Part shown: in pieces, positions 46,741 through 55,918 of the stretch
How the letters are laid out: the number at the start of each line of letters is the position of its first letter
How positions within the stretch are numbered: position 1 is the stretch's first letter
Source: Membranihabitans maritimus
Lineage (GTDB): Bacteria > Bacteroidota > Bacteroidia > Chitinophagales > Saprospiraceae
Reading direction: 5' to 3'
DNA length: 64,000 nucleotides
Assembly: GCF_021729145.1 (NCBI RefSeq)
Contig: NZ_JAJSLW010000011.1
Location: 62,001-126,000 of the forward strand
The notes under the pieces: model-generated
Databases searched by the model: none
Told to the model about the DNA's origin: nothing
The model's input: only the letters and a program-made list of their open reading frames with translations
Translations under genes and position numbers: made by a program

Positions 46741-47270
46741 AGTTTATTTGAATAATTTATTGAATTAATTATTGAATCCTACCATGTTGACTAATAGTCA
46801 CAATAAATACCACGCCTAAAAATTTTGTTATTTAGACAGAAAGTTATTTTAAGAAATGCAATACATTATAATGTGGGAATGCAATCAGAGAGATATACTA
46901 TAACCCATTCCATGTGCATAGACCGCAAAACGATCTTGTTCTAAAAACTTTGTAAATTGGCCTCTAGATTAAAATTTAGACTTATCTTTAAGTCTTTAAA
47001 ATTTGATGAGAAAATTTCGGGCGGAATTTTGGAATACGTAGTGGAGCCAACAGAGAGCTATCTCAATTGTCGAAGTTGGTTTCATGGTTTCTAAAATTTA
47101 AATTAGTTAATTTTTACAGATACGGTTTCTATAAACCCTATGCTTTTTTGATTACGAAAGCTAAAATAGAACCCCGTTTGGTGTAAAAAAAGGAATAATT
47201 AGTGGATGCTGTTATTCCAAAACAGTCGGAATGGTGTTCTAATATTCTAAAAATCAACTGATTGAGAAAA
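46741..47270. other. 540-bp intergenic region, no gene seen
   Basis: It lies between divergent genes (porin and helical protein) and should hold both promoters. I find no long frame and no recognisable RNA. A weak hairpin (GACTTATCTTTAAGTC, near 46979-46994) is present but unremarkable. Confidence 0.4.
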
Positions 47271-47278
47271 TAAATTTG
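47271..47278 (+). promoter_or_regulatory. TAAATTTG next to a start codon
   Basis: A perfect TAnnTTTG match ends 2 bases before the ATG at 47281. If it is a -7 element the message would start at or inside the first codons, so it may be chance. Confidence 0.25.
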
Positions 47279-47280
47279 TT

Positions 47281-48834
47281 ATGCCTATATCCAATTCGGA
47301 ACAATTATTTAGTTTGGTAAAAAGCATGAATAAGTCCGAAAAGAGGAGTTTTAAGCTATTTGCCCAAAGATCACATAATAAAGGAGTAAGTAAATTCATA
47401 CAATTATACGATATACTTGATAACCTCGAACATTACGATGAACAGGTTATTATGAACAAGGCTAAAGGAATTGGTAAATCCCAGTTGTCTAATCTCAAAA
47501 GACACTTATATACGCAAATTCTTTCTTCACTGCGTAATATTTACATAAGTAAAGAATTGGATATTGAAATTCGAGAACAATTGGATTTTGCCAGGATTCT
47601 TTATGCAAAAGGACTGTATATGCAGAGCCTCAAAATCCTGGAAAGAGTAAAGGGAATTGCAAAAGAATCACATCAGGATGTTTTGCATTTTGAAATACTT
47701 GAATTCGAAAAGCGAATAGAGGAAAAACACATTACCAGGAGCCGGGGTATAAAGGGGAAAATCGAAGGATTAATTGAAGAATCAGACGAAACGAATAAAG
47801 TAATTTCATCTCTTTCTGGTTTGACAAATCTGAAATTGAAGATTCATGGCCTTTATATTAAAGGAGGACATGCCAGAAACCGTGATGAAGGCCAGGCGGT
47901 GTTAGATTATTTTGAAGAAAACCTCCCTGTACTGGAATATGAAAATTTAAGTTTTTTTGAAAAAGTATATTTACATCAAAGCTATGTATGGTTGCATTAT
48001 ATACTTTTAGACTTTGAAAATTGTCTGGAACACGCCACCAAATGGGTGGAAATGTTTGAAGAATTCAATAATATGCAATCAGTCAATCCGGATTTGTTTA
48101 TGCGGGGCATGCACTACAAAATGACGGCGCAATTCCACCTCAATAGGGTAGTAGAATATGAAAAATCTTTGGATCAGTTTGATTTATTTTACCAACGCGA
48201 AAAAGAAAATTTCAATAAAACTTCAGAAATTATCTATTTCCTATACAACTATTATGCAAAGCTGGATTTTGCAAATCTCAATGGTAGATTTGATAAAAGC
48301 ATATCCCTAAAGCGTGAGATAGAGGTGAAACTAGACGAGTACGAAAGACATATTGACAATCATAGAGTACTTCAATTTTATTATAAATTTGCCTGGACCC
48401 ACTTTGCCAGGCAAGAATTTGGAGATGCAATAAAGTATCTTAATAAAATTCTCAGCCTGAATGTAAAACACTTGCGAGAGGACATTCAGTGCTACAGTTG
48501 GTTGCTATTTATTTTAAGTCATTTTGAACAAGAAAATTTTGCTCTTTTAACCCATTTAATAAAATCGGCGTCCAATTTTTTTGAGAAAATGAAAGAAAAG
48601 AATAAAGTGCAGGAAATATTGATGAAATTTGTCAGAACGAGATTACGGCCTAACCATTCTATGACCCGGAAAGCGTATAAAGAGCTCATTGAAGATCTGG
48701 AACATTATACCAAGGACACGTACCAGGGGAAAGCACTTTTATATTTGGATGCTAAAATTTGGGCTGAGAGTAAATTGACTGGTACTTCAATAGAAATTAT
48801 CAAAAGAAGGAACGCTGGAAGTACCTTTATTTAG
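47281..48834 (+). CDS. helical-repeat protein of unknown function
   Basis: I do not recognise a named family. The 517-residue protein has no signal peptide or membrane segment and appears almost wholly alpha-helical, with paired amphipathic helices that resemble TPR-like repeats (QLYDILDNLEHYDEQ, FARILYAKGLYMQSLKILER, EFGDAIKYLNKILSL). The N-terminus (SEQLFSLVKSMNKSEKRSFK) is basic. A scaffold or protein-binding role is the most one can infer. It is a single-gene unit. Confidence 0.7.
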   Translation: MPISNSEQLFSLVKSMNKSEKRSFKLFAQRSHNKGVSKFIQLYDILDNLEHYDEQVIMNKAKGIGKSQLSNLKRHLYTQILSSLRNIYISKELDIEIREQLDFARILYAKGLYMQSLKILERVKGIAKESHQDVLHFEILEFEKRIEEKHITRSRGIKGKIEGLIEESDETNKVISSLSGLTNLKLKIHGLYIKGGHARNRDEGQAVLDYFEENLPVLEYENLSFFEKVYLHQSYVWLHYILLDFENCLEHATKWVEMFEEFNNMQSVNPDLFMRGMHYKMTAQFHLNRVVEYEKSLDQFDLFYQREKENFNKTSEIIYFLYNYYAKLDFANLNGRFDKSISLKREIEVKLDEYERHIDNHRVLQFYYKFAWTHFARQEFGDAIKYLNKILSLNVKHLREDIQCYSWLLFILSHFEQENFALLTHLIKSASNFFEKMKEKNKVQEILMKFVRTRLRPNHSMTRKAYKELIEDLEHYTKDTYQGKALLYLDAKIWAESKLTGTSIEIIKRRNAGSTFI

Positions 48835-49044
48835 GAATTGGATTTAATTGAGGTTCGGGAAGTAGAAATACCTTTCGGTTTTCAGGTCGATATACTTTTG
48901 GAATTGTGTATTGTAAAATAATTATGGAGAAAATACTTCGACTTAGCCCATTCAGGTACGTCTAAATATTAGTTTTTTACCAATAATGATCCACAATCCG
49001 GATTTAATTTAACGAACCAGCATTCTAAACATCCAACTCACTCA

Positions 49045-49980
49045 TCATACATCTTCCAGGAAAAGAGCTGCAATCGATTTGTGTTCGTGGGTATTCCTGA
49101 TGGCGCGTGCAAAAAGCTGGCCGGCTTCCAGGACCTTAATTTTTGGTGATTCCTGCTTTAATGGAATCGTATCAGTCACTATCATTTCCGATAGTTTGCT
49201 ATTTTCGATATTTTCGTACGCTTTGCCCGATAGAACCGGATGCGTACATATGGCTTTTACATTATTGGCGCCTTTTTCGATAAGGGCGTCGGCAGCCCTA
49301 CACAAAGTCCCAGCTGTATCGGCCATATCATCCACTAATATCACATCTTTTCCTTCAACATCACCGATTACCGTCATCCCGGCAATTTCATTTGCTTTAA
49401 TTCTGTATTTATCGCAGATGACAAGAGGAGTATTGAATACTTTAGCATATTTTCTTGCCCTCTTTACACCCCCTACATCTGGGGAAGCAAAGATAATATT
49501 GGACATATCAAATTTTTCCAAATATGGCATGAATATAGCTTCGCTTCTGAGGTGATCTACCGGAATATCGAAAAACCCCTGAATCTGGTCTGCGTGAAAA
49601 TCCATCGTCATTACCCGGTTGGTACCTGCCGCTTGTAGTAAATTGGCAATTAATTTCGCTGAAATGGGAACTCTGGGTTTATCTTTTCGATCTTGTCGCG
49701 CATATCCAAAATAGGGAATAACTGCAGTAATATATCCCGCCGATGCCCTTTTTGCCGCATCGATCATCAATAAGAGTTCAAGAATGTTAGCAGGAGGTGA
49801 AAAAGTGGATTGTATAAGGAACACATAAGCGCCCCGTACAGATTCCTGGATAATGGGATGCATCTCACCATCACTGAATTTCTGCATGTCTAGCCTCGAT
49901 AGATTTTGTCCGTAAAAATCAGCTATTTTTTTTGCAAGATACTTTGAATTTTGTCCCGAGAACAACTTTATATCAACCAT
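49045..49980 (-). CDS. prs: ribose-phosphate pyrophosphokinase
   Basis: This enzyme makes PRPP from ribose 5-phosphate and ATP for nucleotide, His and Trp synthesis. The 311-residue protein has FSDGEMHPIIQESVRGAYVF, PYFGYARQDRKDKPRVPISA, MDFHADQIQGFFDIPVDHL and the PRPP loop VILVDDMADTAGTL. All match the class I family. Single gene. Confidence 0.96.
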   Translation of the reverse strand: MVDIKLFSGQNSKYLAKKIADFYGQNLSRLDMQKFSDGEMHPIIQESVRGAYVFLIQSTFSPPANILELLLMIDAAKRASAGYITAVIPYFGYARQDRKDKPRVPISAKLIANLLQAAGTNRVMTMDFHADQIQGFFDIPVDHLRSEAIFMPYLEKFDMSNIIFASPDVGGVKRARKYAKVFNTPLVICDKYRIKANEIAGMTVIGDVEGKDVILVDDMADTAGTLCRAADALIEKGANNVKAICTHPVLSGKAYENIENSKLSEMIVTDTIPLKQESPKIKVLEAGQLFARAIRNTHEHKSIAALFLEDV

Positions 49981-50767
49981 TGATCCAATTTATTAATTTT
50001 ACAACAAAAATAGTATTTCCATCTCATTAATCATAGGGAAAGTTGGTTAGTTTGAAGTGTCCGAAGCCCAAAGCCCGGAGTCTGGCGCAGGGAAGGACAA
50101 GCTACGGATAGTGGGATTGGTGAGCCAAAAAATTTCCTACAGTGTAGCCTCTGGATTTACGGATTAATTTGATTTTTTTTTGAAAAATAGGAATACCCAC
50201 CAACCTTTGTTGGATTTATTACGTCTTGATCATGAAGTACTTGGAGAGAAGAAGTACTTAGAGTCCGTGAAGTACTTGGAGTGACTGAAGTAAAGGAAGT
50301 CCGAAGACCTGACAGCGTCGAACGGAAAGCTGGAAGCCTGCCGCTTACACTAAAGTTTGTGTCACCGCTAAAGCTAAGGCGACACGTCTTACGTGCTGTA
50401 GCACTACAGAGCGCAAGCACGCGGTCGGCGGGTGCGAGAAGGCCGGAGTAAGGAGATGGATTATGCGGTAAATACGGATCGGAAGGTAAAGACGAATAGA
50501 TTGACAGGGCATAAGGGATCGGGGAAATACAGAAAAAAGACCGGGTCGTAAAATACAGAAAGAAGCTAATCCATTTTTTCGAACGTAGATCGTATCGGAG
50601 AGGATGAATTTTATAAATGGTTTTATTAAAATATATAAATAATTGAAAATTAGATGTTTGTGTTTAGTTTTTTTAGCAATTATTTCCGTATTATTCATGA
50701 AGTTATGTAGAAATTATTATTCTTAATTACTATACGAAACTCTATAAAACTTAAAAAATTTTAAATT
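49981..50767. other. 787-bp intergenic region with repeats and a GC-rich hairpin island
   Basis: The left part is ordinary. At 50234-50281 three 13-bp GAAGTACTTGGAG-type units occur with 17-18 bp spacing. At 50300-50460 base composition rises sharply, with several nested inverted repeats (for example CTGTAG-CA-CTACAG and CACG-TCTTA-CGTG). I see no protein frame of substance; a structured RNA or decayed mobile piece is possible. Confidence 0.5.
50234..50284 (+). repeat. short tandem GAAGTACTTGGAG repeats and dispersed repeat copy B
   Basis: Units begin at 50234, 50251 (one mismatch) and 50269. The stretch 50251-50284 matches the reverse complement of 1864-1897 at 30 of 34 positions. Confidence 0.7.
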
Positions 50768-53009
50768 ATGAGAACAAAAAAACTTTTATCCGAATTTTTA
50801 ATGGCAAGGGGGGGCGGTTGTGTGTCTTTTATTTGGTATGAGTCTTCCTTTATTGCACGCACAGGTACGAACAACGATTTTGGGCACTGAAAAGAATATT
50901 AGCGAGATGATCCCGGGATATACGGCAGAGCAGCCGGAGGCTATTACTTTGCCCCGGGTCGATGTGGCGAAGGTATTGGAAGAAGACCGGGAACAGGGAC
51001 GGCGATTGCCGCGGTTCGGAATCAAGATCCCGGCGGGGTTGACAGAAAAGGACGGACAGTGGTATGAACAGGGCAGGACGGCAGTGTGGAAGATGCGGTT
51101 TTATTCCCGAAGGGCTGCGGCCCTCAATTTCCAGTTTACGGATGTTAATATGCCGGAGGGCAGCGAAATGTGGCTGTATAGCGAAGCACGGAATATGGTC
51201 ATGGGGCCAATCTTGCCAAAGCATGTGCACGATGGCATACTGCCCACGGACCAGATCTTTGGTGAAGAAGCAACGGTGGCAGTGTATATGCCTACAGCAT
51301 TAAAAGAAGAATTCACTATTACGGTAGATAATGTGATTCACGGGATCAGGAAAGCGGAGTTGGAAGTGAGGGATTATGGGGATTCGGAAGATTGTAATAA
51401 TGATGTGGCTTGTGAAGGAAGCAATGATTGGGATAATATTAAAGATGCGGTATGTAAAATTTTCGTAGGGACAGCAGAACATTGCACTGGCACTTTGATC
51501 AATAATGCATGTATGGATCTTACACCATATTTGATAACCGCTAATCATTGTGTAACAGCTGCACCTAATTTGAATAATTGGGTTTTTCGATTTGGGTATG
51601 AAAGTCCTACATGTGGAGGTGTTGAACCATCTACCTGGTTATCTTTTAGTGGAGCAAATTTAAGGGCGTCATGGGGCAATACGGATTTTGCATTGCTTGA
51701 ACTTCATTCAGAGGTATTGGGACACGAAGACCTGGCTATGGCCGGATGGAATCGGCAGACAAATCCGCCGGATACTGAATTGACAACAATACATCATCCA
51801 GATGGAGATGTTAAAAAAATTTCATACGAATACGACGGGTTGGATATTTTTACCAATACCAATTTTTGGCACATCGAGCAATGGGATGATGGATTGGTAG
51901 AACCAGGTTCTTCTGGGGGTGCATTATTGGATGATAATGAGAGGATAATTGGGCAGTTGAGAGGTGGAGATAATAATATTGGTTGTGATGATGGAGGCGG
52001 ACTGGTAGACAGTACAACGTTTGGCAGATTTGAAATTTCCTGGACTGGTGATGGAGCCAATAACAATCGGTTAAGCAATTGGTTGGGAGGCAATGGTAAT
52101 CCCTCGACCACCAATACTATTCGTGTTCCTGCTTTAAACGGGGTGGATAAGATATGTGATAATAACAATCATACTTATACTTTAGTCAATCCTTTGCCGG
52201 GAAGTTCTGTAAGCTGGTCAGTCTCCCCTGCAGGGTTGTTTTCAAGCAGTACTTCGGGGACCGGAACTACAGCGATTTTGAAGAAAAATGCCAGTGCTCA
52301 CGGAAAAGCGACATTGACCTTTACCATGACGGGTGCAAGTTGCGATCCTTTAGTCATTACCAAACCTTTATTAATAGGAATACCCGATTATATGGAATTG
52401 GATATACAGGATTACCAGGGAAATAAGATACTAAAAACTTGCGAGACAGTTTCTGCAGAAACAGTATACACAGGTGGGGATGATGGTATTGTAGAATACG
52501 AATGGGACTTGATATCTGCGAGCGGATCATGGTATATAGAAAGTGTTTGGAGTCCCCTTGTCCCCTATACGGACGTGGAGATCGACTATTCTCACCCCAA
52601 TCCTTTGCCTTCTACGGAGACCGTGCGGATCCGGGCAAGGAATGCCTGTGGATGGAGCTTGCAACAGGAGACGTACTGGACAGTAGAGGATCACTGTAGC
52701 TTATTAGCCGATAAGGAGGAGGCTAAATCGAATAGAGAGTTAATGAATGGTAATCGTAGTAACCTGGCTGTGCAACTTCGCCCTACCTTAGCGCAGAACG
52801 AAATCCATATTGATTGGAAGAAAGGATATCGCGGTGGTGTATTCCGGGTAACGATAGTCGACCGGAACGGTCGATCGGTTAAAGAATTCGGTCAAATAGA
52901 AAATGCGTCACCGGTTTTATCGGTCGACGATTTAGGTACGGGGATGTATTTTATGCGGATTGAATACGAAGGGAATGCAATATGGAAGCGATTCGTCATT
53001 ATGCAGTAA
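50768..53009 (+). CDS. T9SS-exported trypsin-like endopeptidase, frame broken at a G7 tract
   Basis: The body (frame of 50820-53009) is a secreted serine protease. Catalytic His in LITANHCVTAA, Asp in GNTDFALLELH and Ser in EPGSSGGALL follow the trypsin/lysyl-endopeptidase order. Beta modules follow, then a type A sorting tail (FRVTIVDRNGRSVKEFG ... GTGMYFMRIEYEG ... FVIMQ). The natural start, ATG at 50768, is in another frame: it reads MRTKKLLSEFLMARGGG and stops at 50888. If the run of seven Gs (50808-50814) had six, the frames would join to give MRTKKLLSEFLMARGAVVCL then LFGMSLPLLHAQ, a complete signal peptide. So the gene is either switched off by slippage or carries a sequencing error. 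Without the join only a weak GTG/ATG start without a full signal remains. Confidence 0.75.
50808..50814 (+). repeat. seven-G homopolymer, candidate phase-variation tract
   Basis: G7 lies between the codons for LMA and the hydrophobic core of the signal peptide. Length decides whether the protease is made with its export signal. Confidence 0.7.
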
Positions 53010-53020
53010 AAATGGAAACC

Positions 53021-53746
53021 ATGAAAAAGCAAATAATATCGATAGTGGTTTTTATGATACTGTCCATGACCTCAGAGGGGCAGTCCTTTTGGGACGATGT
53101 GTCGATATCGGCCCAGTTTGCTGCGGCGCATCACGATAAGCGGGTCTATTTTGCGGAAGAACGGTTGTTGCGTGAGCAGCCTGAAAAGTGGGGGACTTGG
53201 CAATATGGACTTCGTGTGGAAAAGAGGTGGTTAGAAATTGGCCATTTTTCAATTAGTCAGGGTTTAGGGTATGCTTTGGAACATCAGACTTTTGAAAGGT
53301 TAGTGGATCACTGTTTTAATTTGCAGGGTGAGAGTTGTACATACGTTCTTAAATACTCCAGTAATTATAAAATACATCAAATTCAGATGCCGATCGCATT
53401 GACGTATCAGGTATTCTCTGGGTTGGAAATTAATTTATCAGTGTTCCCGTTCTTTGCTTTAAAAAAACAAATGGAGTTTAAATGGGCAGAATCAAATGAA
53501 AAAATGTATCTCAATTTTTATTCACTGGAAATTAATCCGGGTCTTGACTACGAATGGAACCGTTTCCGGGTAGGTGTCAATTACCGGCTATGGCAGCTTA
53601 AAAGGATCGACCGGGTGTTGTTTTCTAAGCATACAATTCCAACAGCCGGAGATGGTAATCCGATATTGACGGAAGAGTACGAGGATTACAATCCTGTGAA
53701 GCTGTGGTTTAGTGTGGGATACCGACTGGGGGGTAGTTGGAAGTAG
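53021..53746 (+). CDS. cassette protein 1, putative outer-membrane beta barrel
   Basis: First of four tandem paralogues. About 241 residues, with a signal peptide (MKKQIISIVVFMILSMTSEG) and the shared start QSFWDDVSISAQFAAAHHDK. The middle is specific to this copy, and the C-terminal third (FYSLEINPGLDYEWNRFRVG, NYRLWQLKRIDRV, EEYEDYNPVKLWFS) has alternating strands like a small barrel. The start is ATG at 53021, 11 bp after the protease stop. A longer frame from 52982 (MEAIRHYAV...) is only the protease tail read in another frame. Cotranscription with the protease is likely. Family and function not recognised. Confidence 0.75.
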   Translation: MKKQIISIVVFMILSMTSEGQSFWDDVSISAQFAAAHHDKRVYFAEERLLREQPEKWGTWQYGLRVEKRWLEIGHFSISQGLGYALEHQTFERLVDHCFNLQGESCTYVLKYSSNYKIHQIQMPIALTYQVFSGLEINLSVFPFFALKKQMEFKWAESNEKMYLNFYSLEINPGLDYEWNRFRVGVNYRLWQLKRIDRVLFSKHTIPTAGDGNPILTEEYEDYNPVKLWFSVGYRLGGSWK

Positions 53747-53831
53747 TTAATGGTCAATTGTTAATGACGGTCATTTCTTGCAATTTAGTATTTTAAAACT
53801 AAACATATATGATTAGTGATTCAAAACAGGA

Positions 53832-53850
53832 TTTGGAAGCGATTCGTCAT
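53832..53850 (+). repeat. short fossil of the sorting-domain 3' end
   Basis: TTTGGAAGCGATTCGTCAT in the spacer before cassette 2 resembles the codons for WKRFVI at the end of the protease. It is a decayed version of the better preserved fossils at 54737 and 55682. Confidence 0.6.
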
Positions 53851-53871
53851 CAGACAGAAAAATGAAAAACC

Positions 53872-54606
53872 ATGAAAAAGCAAATAATACCAATAGTGCT
53901 TATTATAATGCTGTCCCTTACCTCTGAGGGGCAGTCTTTCTGGGATGATGTGACGATTTCAGCGCAGTTTGCTGCGGCACATCACGACAAGCGGCTCATC
54001 GGATGGTCCCAATCCTACCGGGAGAGGATAGAACGACAAAATCCAGAGACATGGGGAACCTGGCAGTACGGTATATCAGCTAACAAGAAAATTTATCAGA
54101 GGGGTAGTTTTACTACTGAAATTGGCTTGGGGTATAGTTTGGAACATATGACAATGATCAAGGAAGTAGATTTTTGTCAATATCAATCGGCAGCTGGTAT
54201 TTGTCATAGCATAGCCTATTATACGGATGACTACAAAATTCATATGGTTCAGGTACCTGTTTTATTTTCAACTGAAGTGTTTACGAATTTATTTGTGAAT
54301 GTATATGTGCTCCCATTTATAGATTGGAGCAAAGATGTAAGATTTGATGGAAGATCCGGGATCAATAAAACAGGATTGAATTTTTATTCTCTTGAAGTGA
54401 ATCCTGGATTGAACTATGAATGGAATCAGTTTCGTTTGGGCTTGAACTATCGGATTTGGCAGGTCAAAAAAATCGACAGGATTCTATATTCTAAAGCTAC
54501 GGTACATACTAATAGTTTTGAGGATCGGATTATTACAAAAAATTACGAAGCATACAATCCGTTCAAGCTATGGTTTAGCCTAGGATATCGATTGGGGAGT
54601 GAATAG
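53872..54606 (+). CDS. cassette protein 2, putative outer-membrane beta barrel
   Basis: This 244-residue protein has a signal peptide (MKKQIIPIVLIIMLSLTSEG) and the shared QSFWDDVTISAQFAAAHHDK. From HHDKRLIGWSQSYRERIE to the end it is identical to cassette 3. The middle (CQYQSAAGICHSIAYYTDDY) differs from 1 and 4 but keeps two cysteines in the same place, which suggests a disulphide in a surface loop. The C-terminal part has FYSLEVNPGLNYEWNQFRLG and ends in WFSLGYRLGSE. It begins 851 bp after the start of cassette 1. Confidence 0.75.
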   Translation: MKKQIIPIVLIIMLSLTSEGQSFWDDVTISAQFAAAHHDKRLIGWSQSYRERIERQNPETWGTWQYGISANKKIYQRGSFTTEIGLGYSLEHMTMIKEVDFCQYQSAAGICHSIAYYTDDYKIHMVQVPVLFSTEVFTNLFVNVYVLPFIDWSKDVRFDGRSGINKTGLNFYSLEVNPGLNYEWNQFRLGLNYRIWQVKKIDRILYSKATVHTNSFEDRIITKNYEAYNPFKLWFSLGYRLGSE

Positions 54607-54973
54607 GAGGTAGTAGTTCGGTAATCAGTAGGCAGTAAATCTTAATCGGTATGAGCATGCCCGAATATAGTTAACGATTACCCCATGCTGGTATGACTGT
54701 ACTCAGGCACTTGCATCTACAGTGGGTTTGATTACAGGGGTGTATTTTATGCGGATTGAATACGATGGAAATGCAGTATGGAAGCGATTCGTCATTATGC
54801 AGTAAAAATGGAAATTATGAAAAAGCAAATACTATCGATAATGGTTTTTATGATGCTGTCCCTCACCTCCGATGGGCAGTCTTTCTGGGATGATGTGACG
54901 ATTTCAGCCCAGTTTGCTGCGGCGCATCACGACAAGCGGCTCATCGGATGGTCCCAATCCTACCGGGAGAGGA
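53980..54973 (+). repeat. tandem repeat unit, first copy (period 945 bp)
   Basis: By eye these 994 bases are identical to 54925-55918. They cover most of cassette 2, the 171-bp spacer with the sorting-domain fossil, and the start of cassette 3. Such identity implies very recent duplication or gene conversion. Confidence 0.9.
54737..54805 (+). pseudogene. fossil of the T9SS sorting-domain end, copy 1
   Basis: Twenty-three codons including the stop read GVYFMRIEYDGNAVWKRFVI then MQ, against GMYFMRIEYEGNAIWKRFVI-MQ at the end of the protease. No start or upstream domain exists, so this is a passenger of the duplication. Confidence 0.85.
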
Positions 54974-55551
54974 TAGAACGACAAAATCCAGAGACATGGG
55001 GAACCTGGCAGTACGGTATATCAGCTAACAAGAAAATTTATCAGAGGGGTAGTTTTACTACTGAAATTGGCTTGGGGTATAGTTTGGAACATATGACAAT
55101 GATCAAGGAAGTAGATTTTTGTCAATATCAATCGGCAGCTGGTATTTGTCATAGCATAGCCTATTATACGGATGACTACAAAATTCATATGGTTCAGGTA
55201 CCTGTTTTATTTTCAACTGAAGTGTTTACGAATTTATTTGTGAATGTATATGTGCTCCCATTTATAGATTGGAGCAAAGATGTAAGATTTGATGGAAGAT
55301 CCGGGATCAATAAAACAGGATTGAATTTTTATTCTCTTGAAGTGAATCCTGGATTGAACTATGAATGGAATCAGTTTCGTTTGGGCTTGAACTATCGGAT
55401 TTGGCAGGTCAAAAAAATCGACAGGATTCTATATTCTAAAGCTACGGTACATACTAATAGTTTTGAGGATCGGATTATTACAAAAAATTACGAAGCATAC
55501 AATCCGTTCAAGCTATGGTTTAGCCTAGGATATCGATTGGGGAGTGAATAG
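54817..55551 (+). CDS. cassette protein 3, putative outer-membrane beta barrel
   Basis: Its mature region equals that of cassette 2; only the signal peptide differs (MKKQILSIMVFMMLSLTSDG). The start is ATG at 54817, exactly 945 bp after that of cassette 2. The longer frame from 54778 overlaps the fossil and is not favoured. About 244 residues, same beta-strand pattern and C-terminal strand (KLWFSLGYRLG). Two identical copies next to each other may raise dosage or act as donor and recipient in recombination. Confidence 0.75.
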   Translation: MKKQILSIMVFMMLSLTSDGQSFWDDVTISAQFAAAHHDKRLIGWSQSYRERIERQNPETWGTWQYGISANKKIYQRGSFTTEIGLGYSLEHMTMIKEVDFCQYQSAAGICHSIAYYTDDYKIHMVQVPVLFSTEVFTNLFVNVYVLPFIDWSKDVRFDGRSGINKTGLNFYSLEVNPGLNYEWNQFRLGLNYRIWQVKKIDRILYSKATVHTNSFEDRIITKNYEAYNPFKLWFSLGYRLGSE

Positions 55552-55918
55552 GAGGTAGTAGTTCGGTAATCAGTAGGCAGTAAATCTTAATCGGTATGAG
55601 CATGCCCGAATATAGTTAACGATTACCCCATGCTGGTATGACTGTACTCAGGCACTTGCATCTACAGTGGGTTTGATTACAGGGGTGTATTTTATGCGGA
55701 TTGAATACGATGGAAATGCAGTATGGAAGCGATTCGTCATTATGCAGTAAAAATGGAAATTATGAAAAAGCAAATACTATCGATAATGGTTTTTATGATG
55801 CTGTCCCTCACCTCCGATGGGCAGTCTTTCTGGGATGATGTGACGATTTCAGCCCAGTTTGCTGCGGCGCATCACGACAAGCGGCTCATCGGATGGTCCC
55901 AATCCTACCGGGAGAGGA
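54925..55918 (+). repeat. tandem repeat unit, second copy (period 945 bp)
   Basis: Partner of 53980-54973. Identity stops sharply at 55919, inside cassette 4, where the sequence changes to a unit-1-like type. Confidence 0.9.
55682..55750 (+). pseudogene. fossil of the T9SS sorting-domain end, copy 2
   Basis: Identical in reading to the fossil at 54737-54805 and exactly 945 bp further on. Confidence 0.85.

Noticed and set aside
50234-50281. CRISPR-like array
   Set aside because: Units are only 13 bp, spaced 4-5 bp, degenerate, and no cas gene is present.
50157-50420. 87-codon minus-strand frame
   Set aside because: Its Ser/Thr-rich product is the translation of the GAAGTACTTGGAG repeats; no start context or homology pattern.
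52982-53020. Longer N-terminus MEAIRHYAVKME for cassette 1, with the same text at 54778 and 55723
   Set aside because: It is the protease tail (WKRFVIMQ) read in another frame; the signal peptide starts at the downstream MKKQ codon in all copies.
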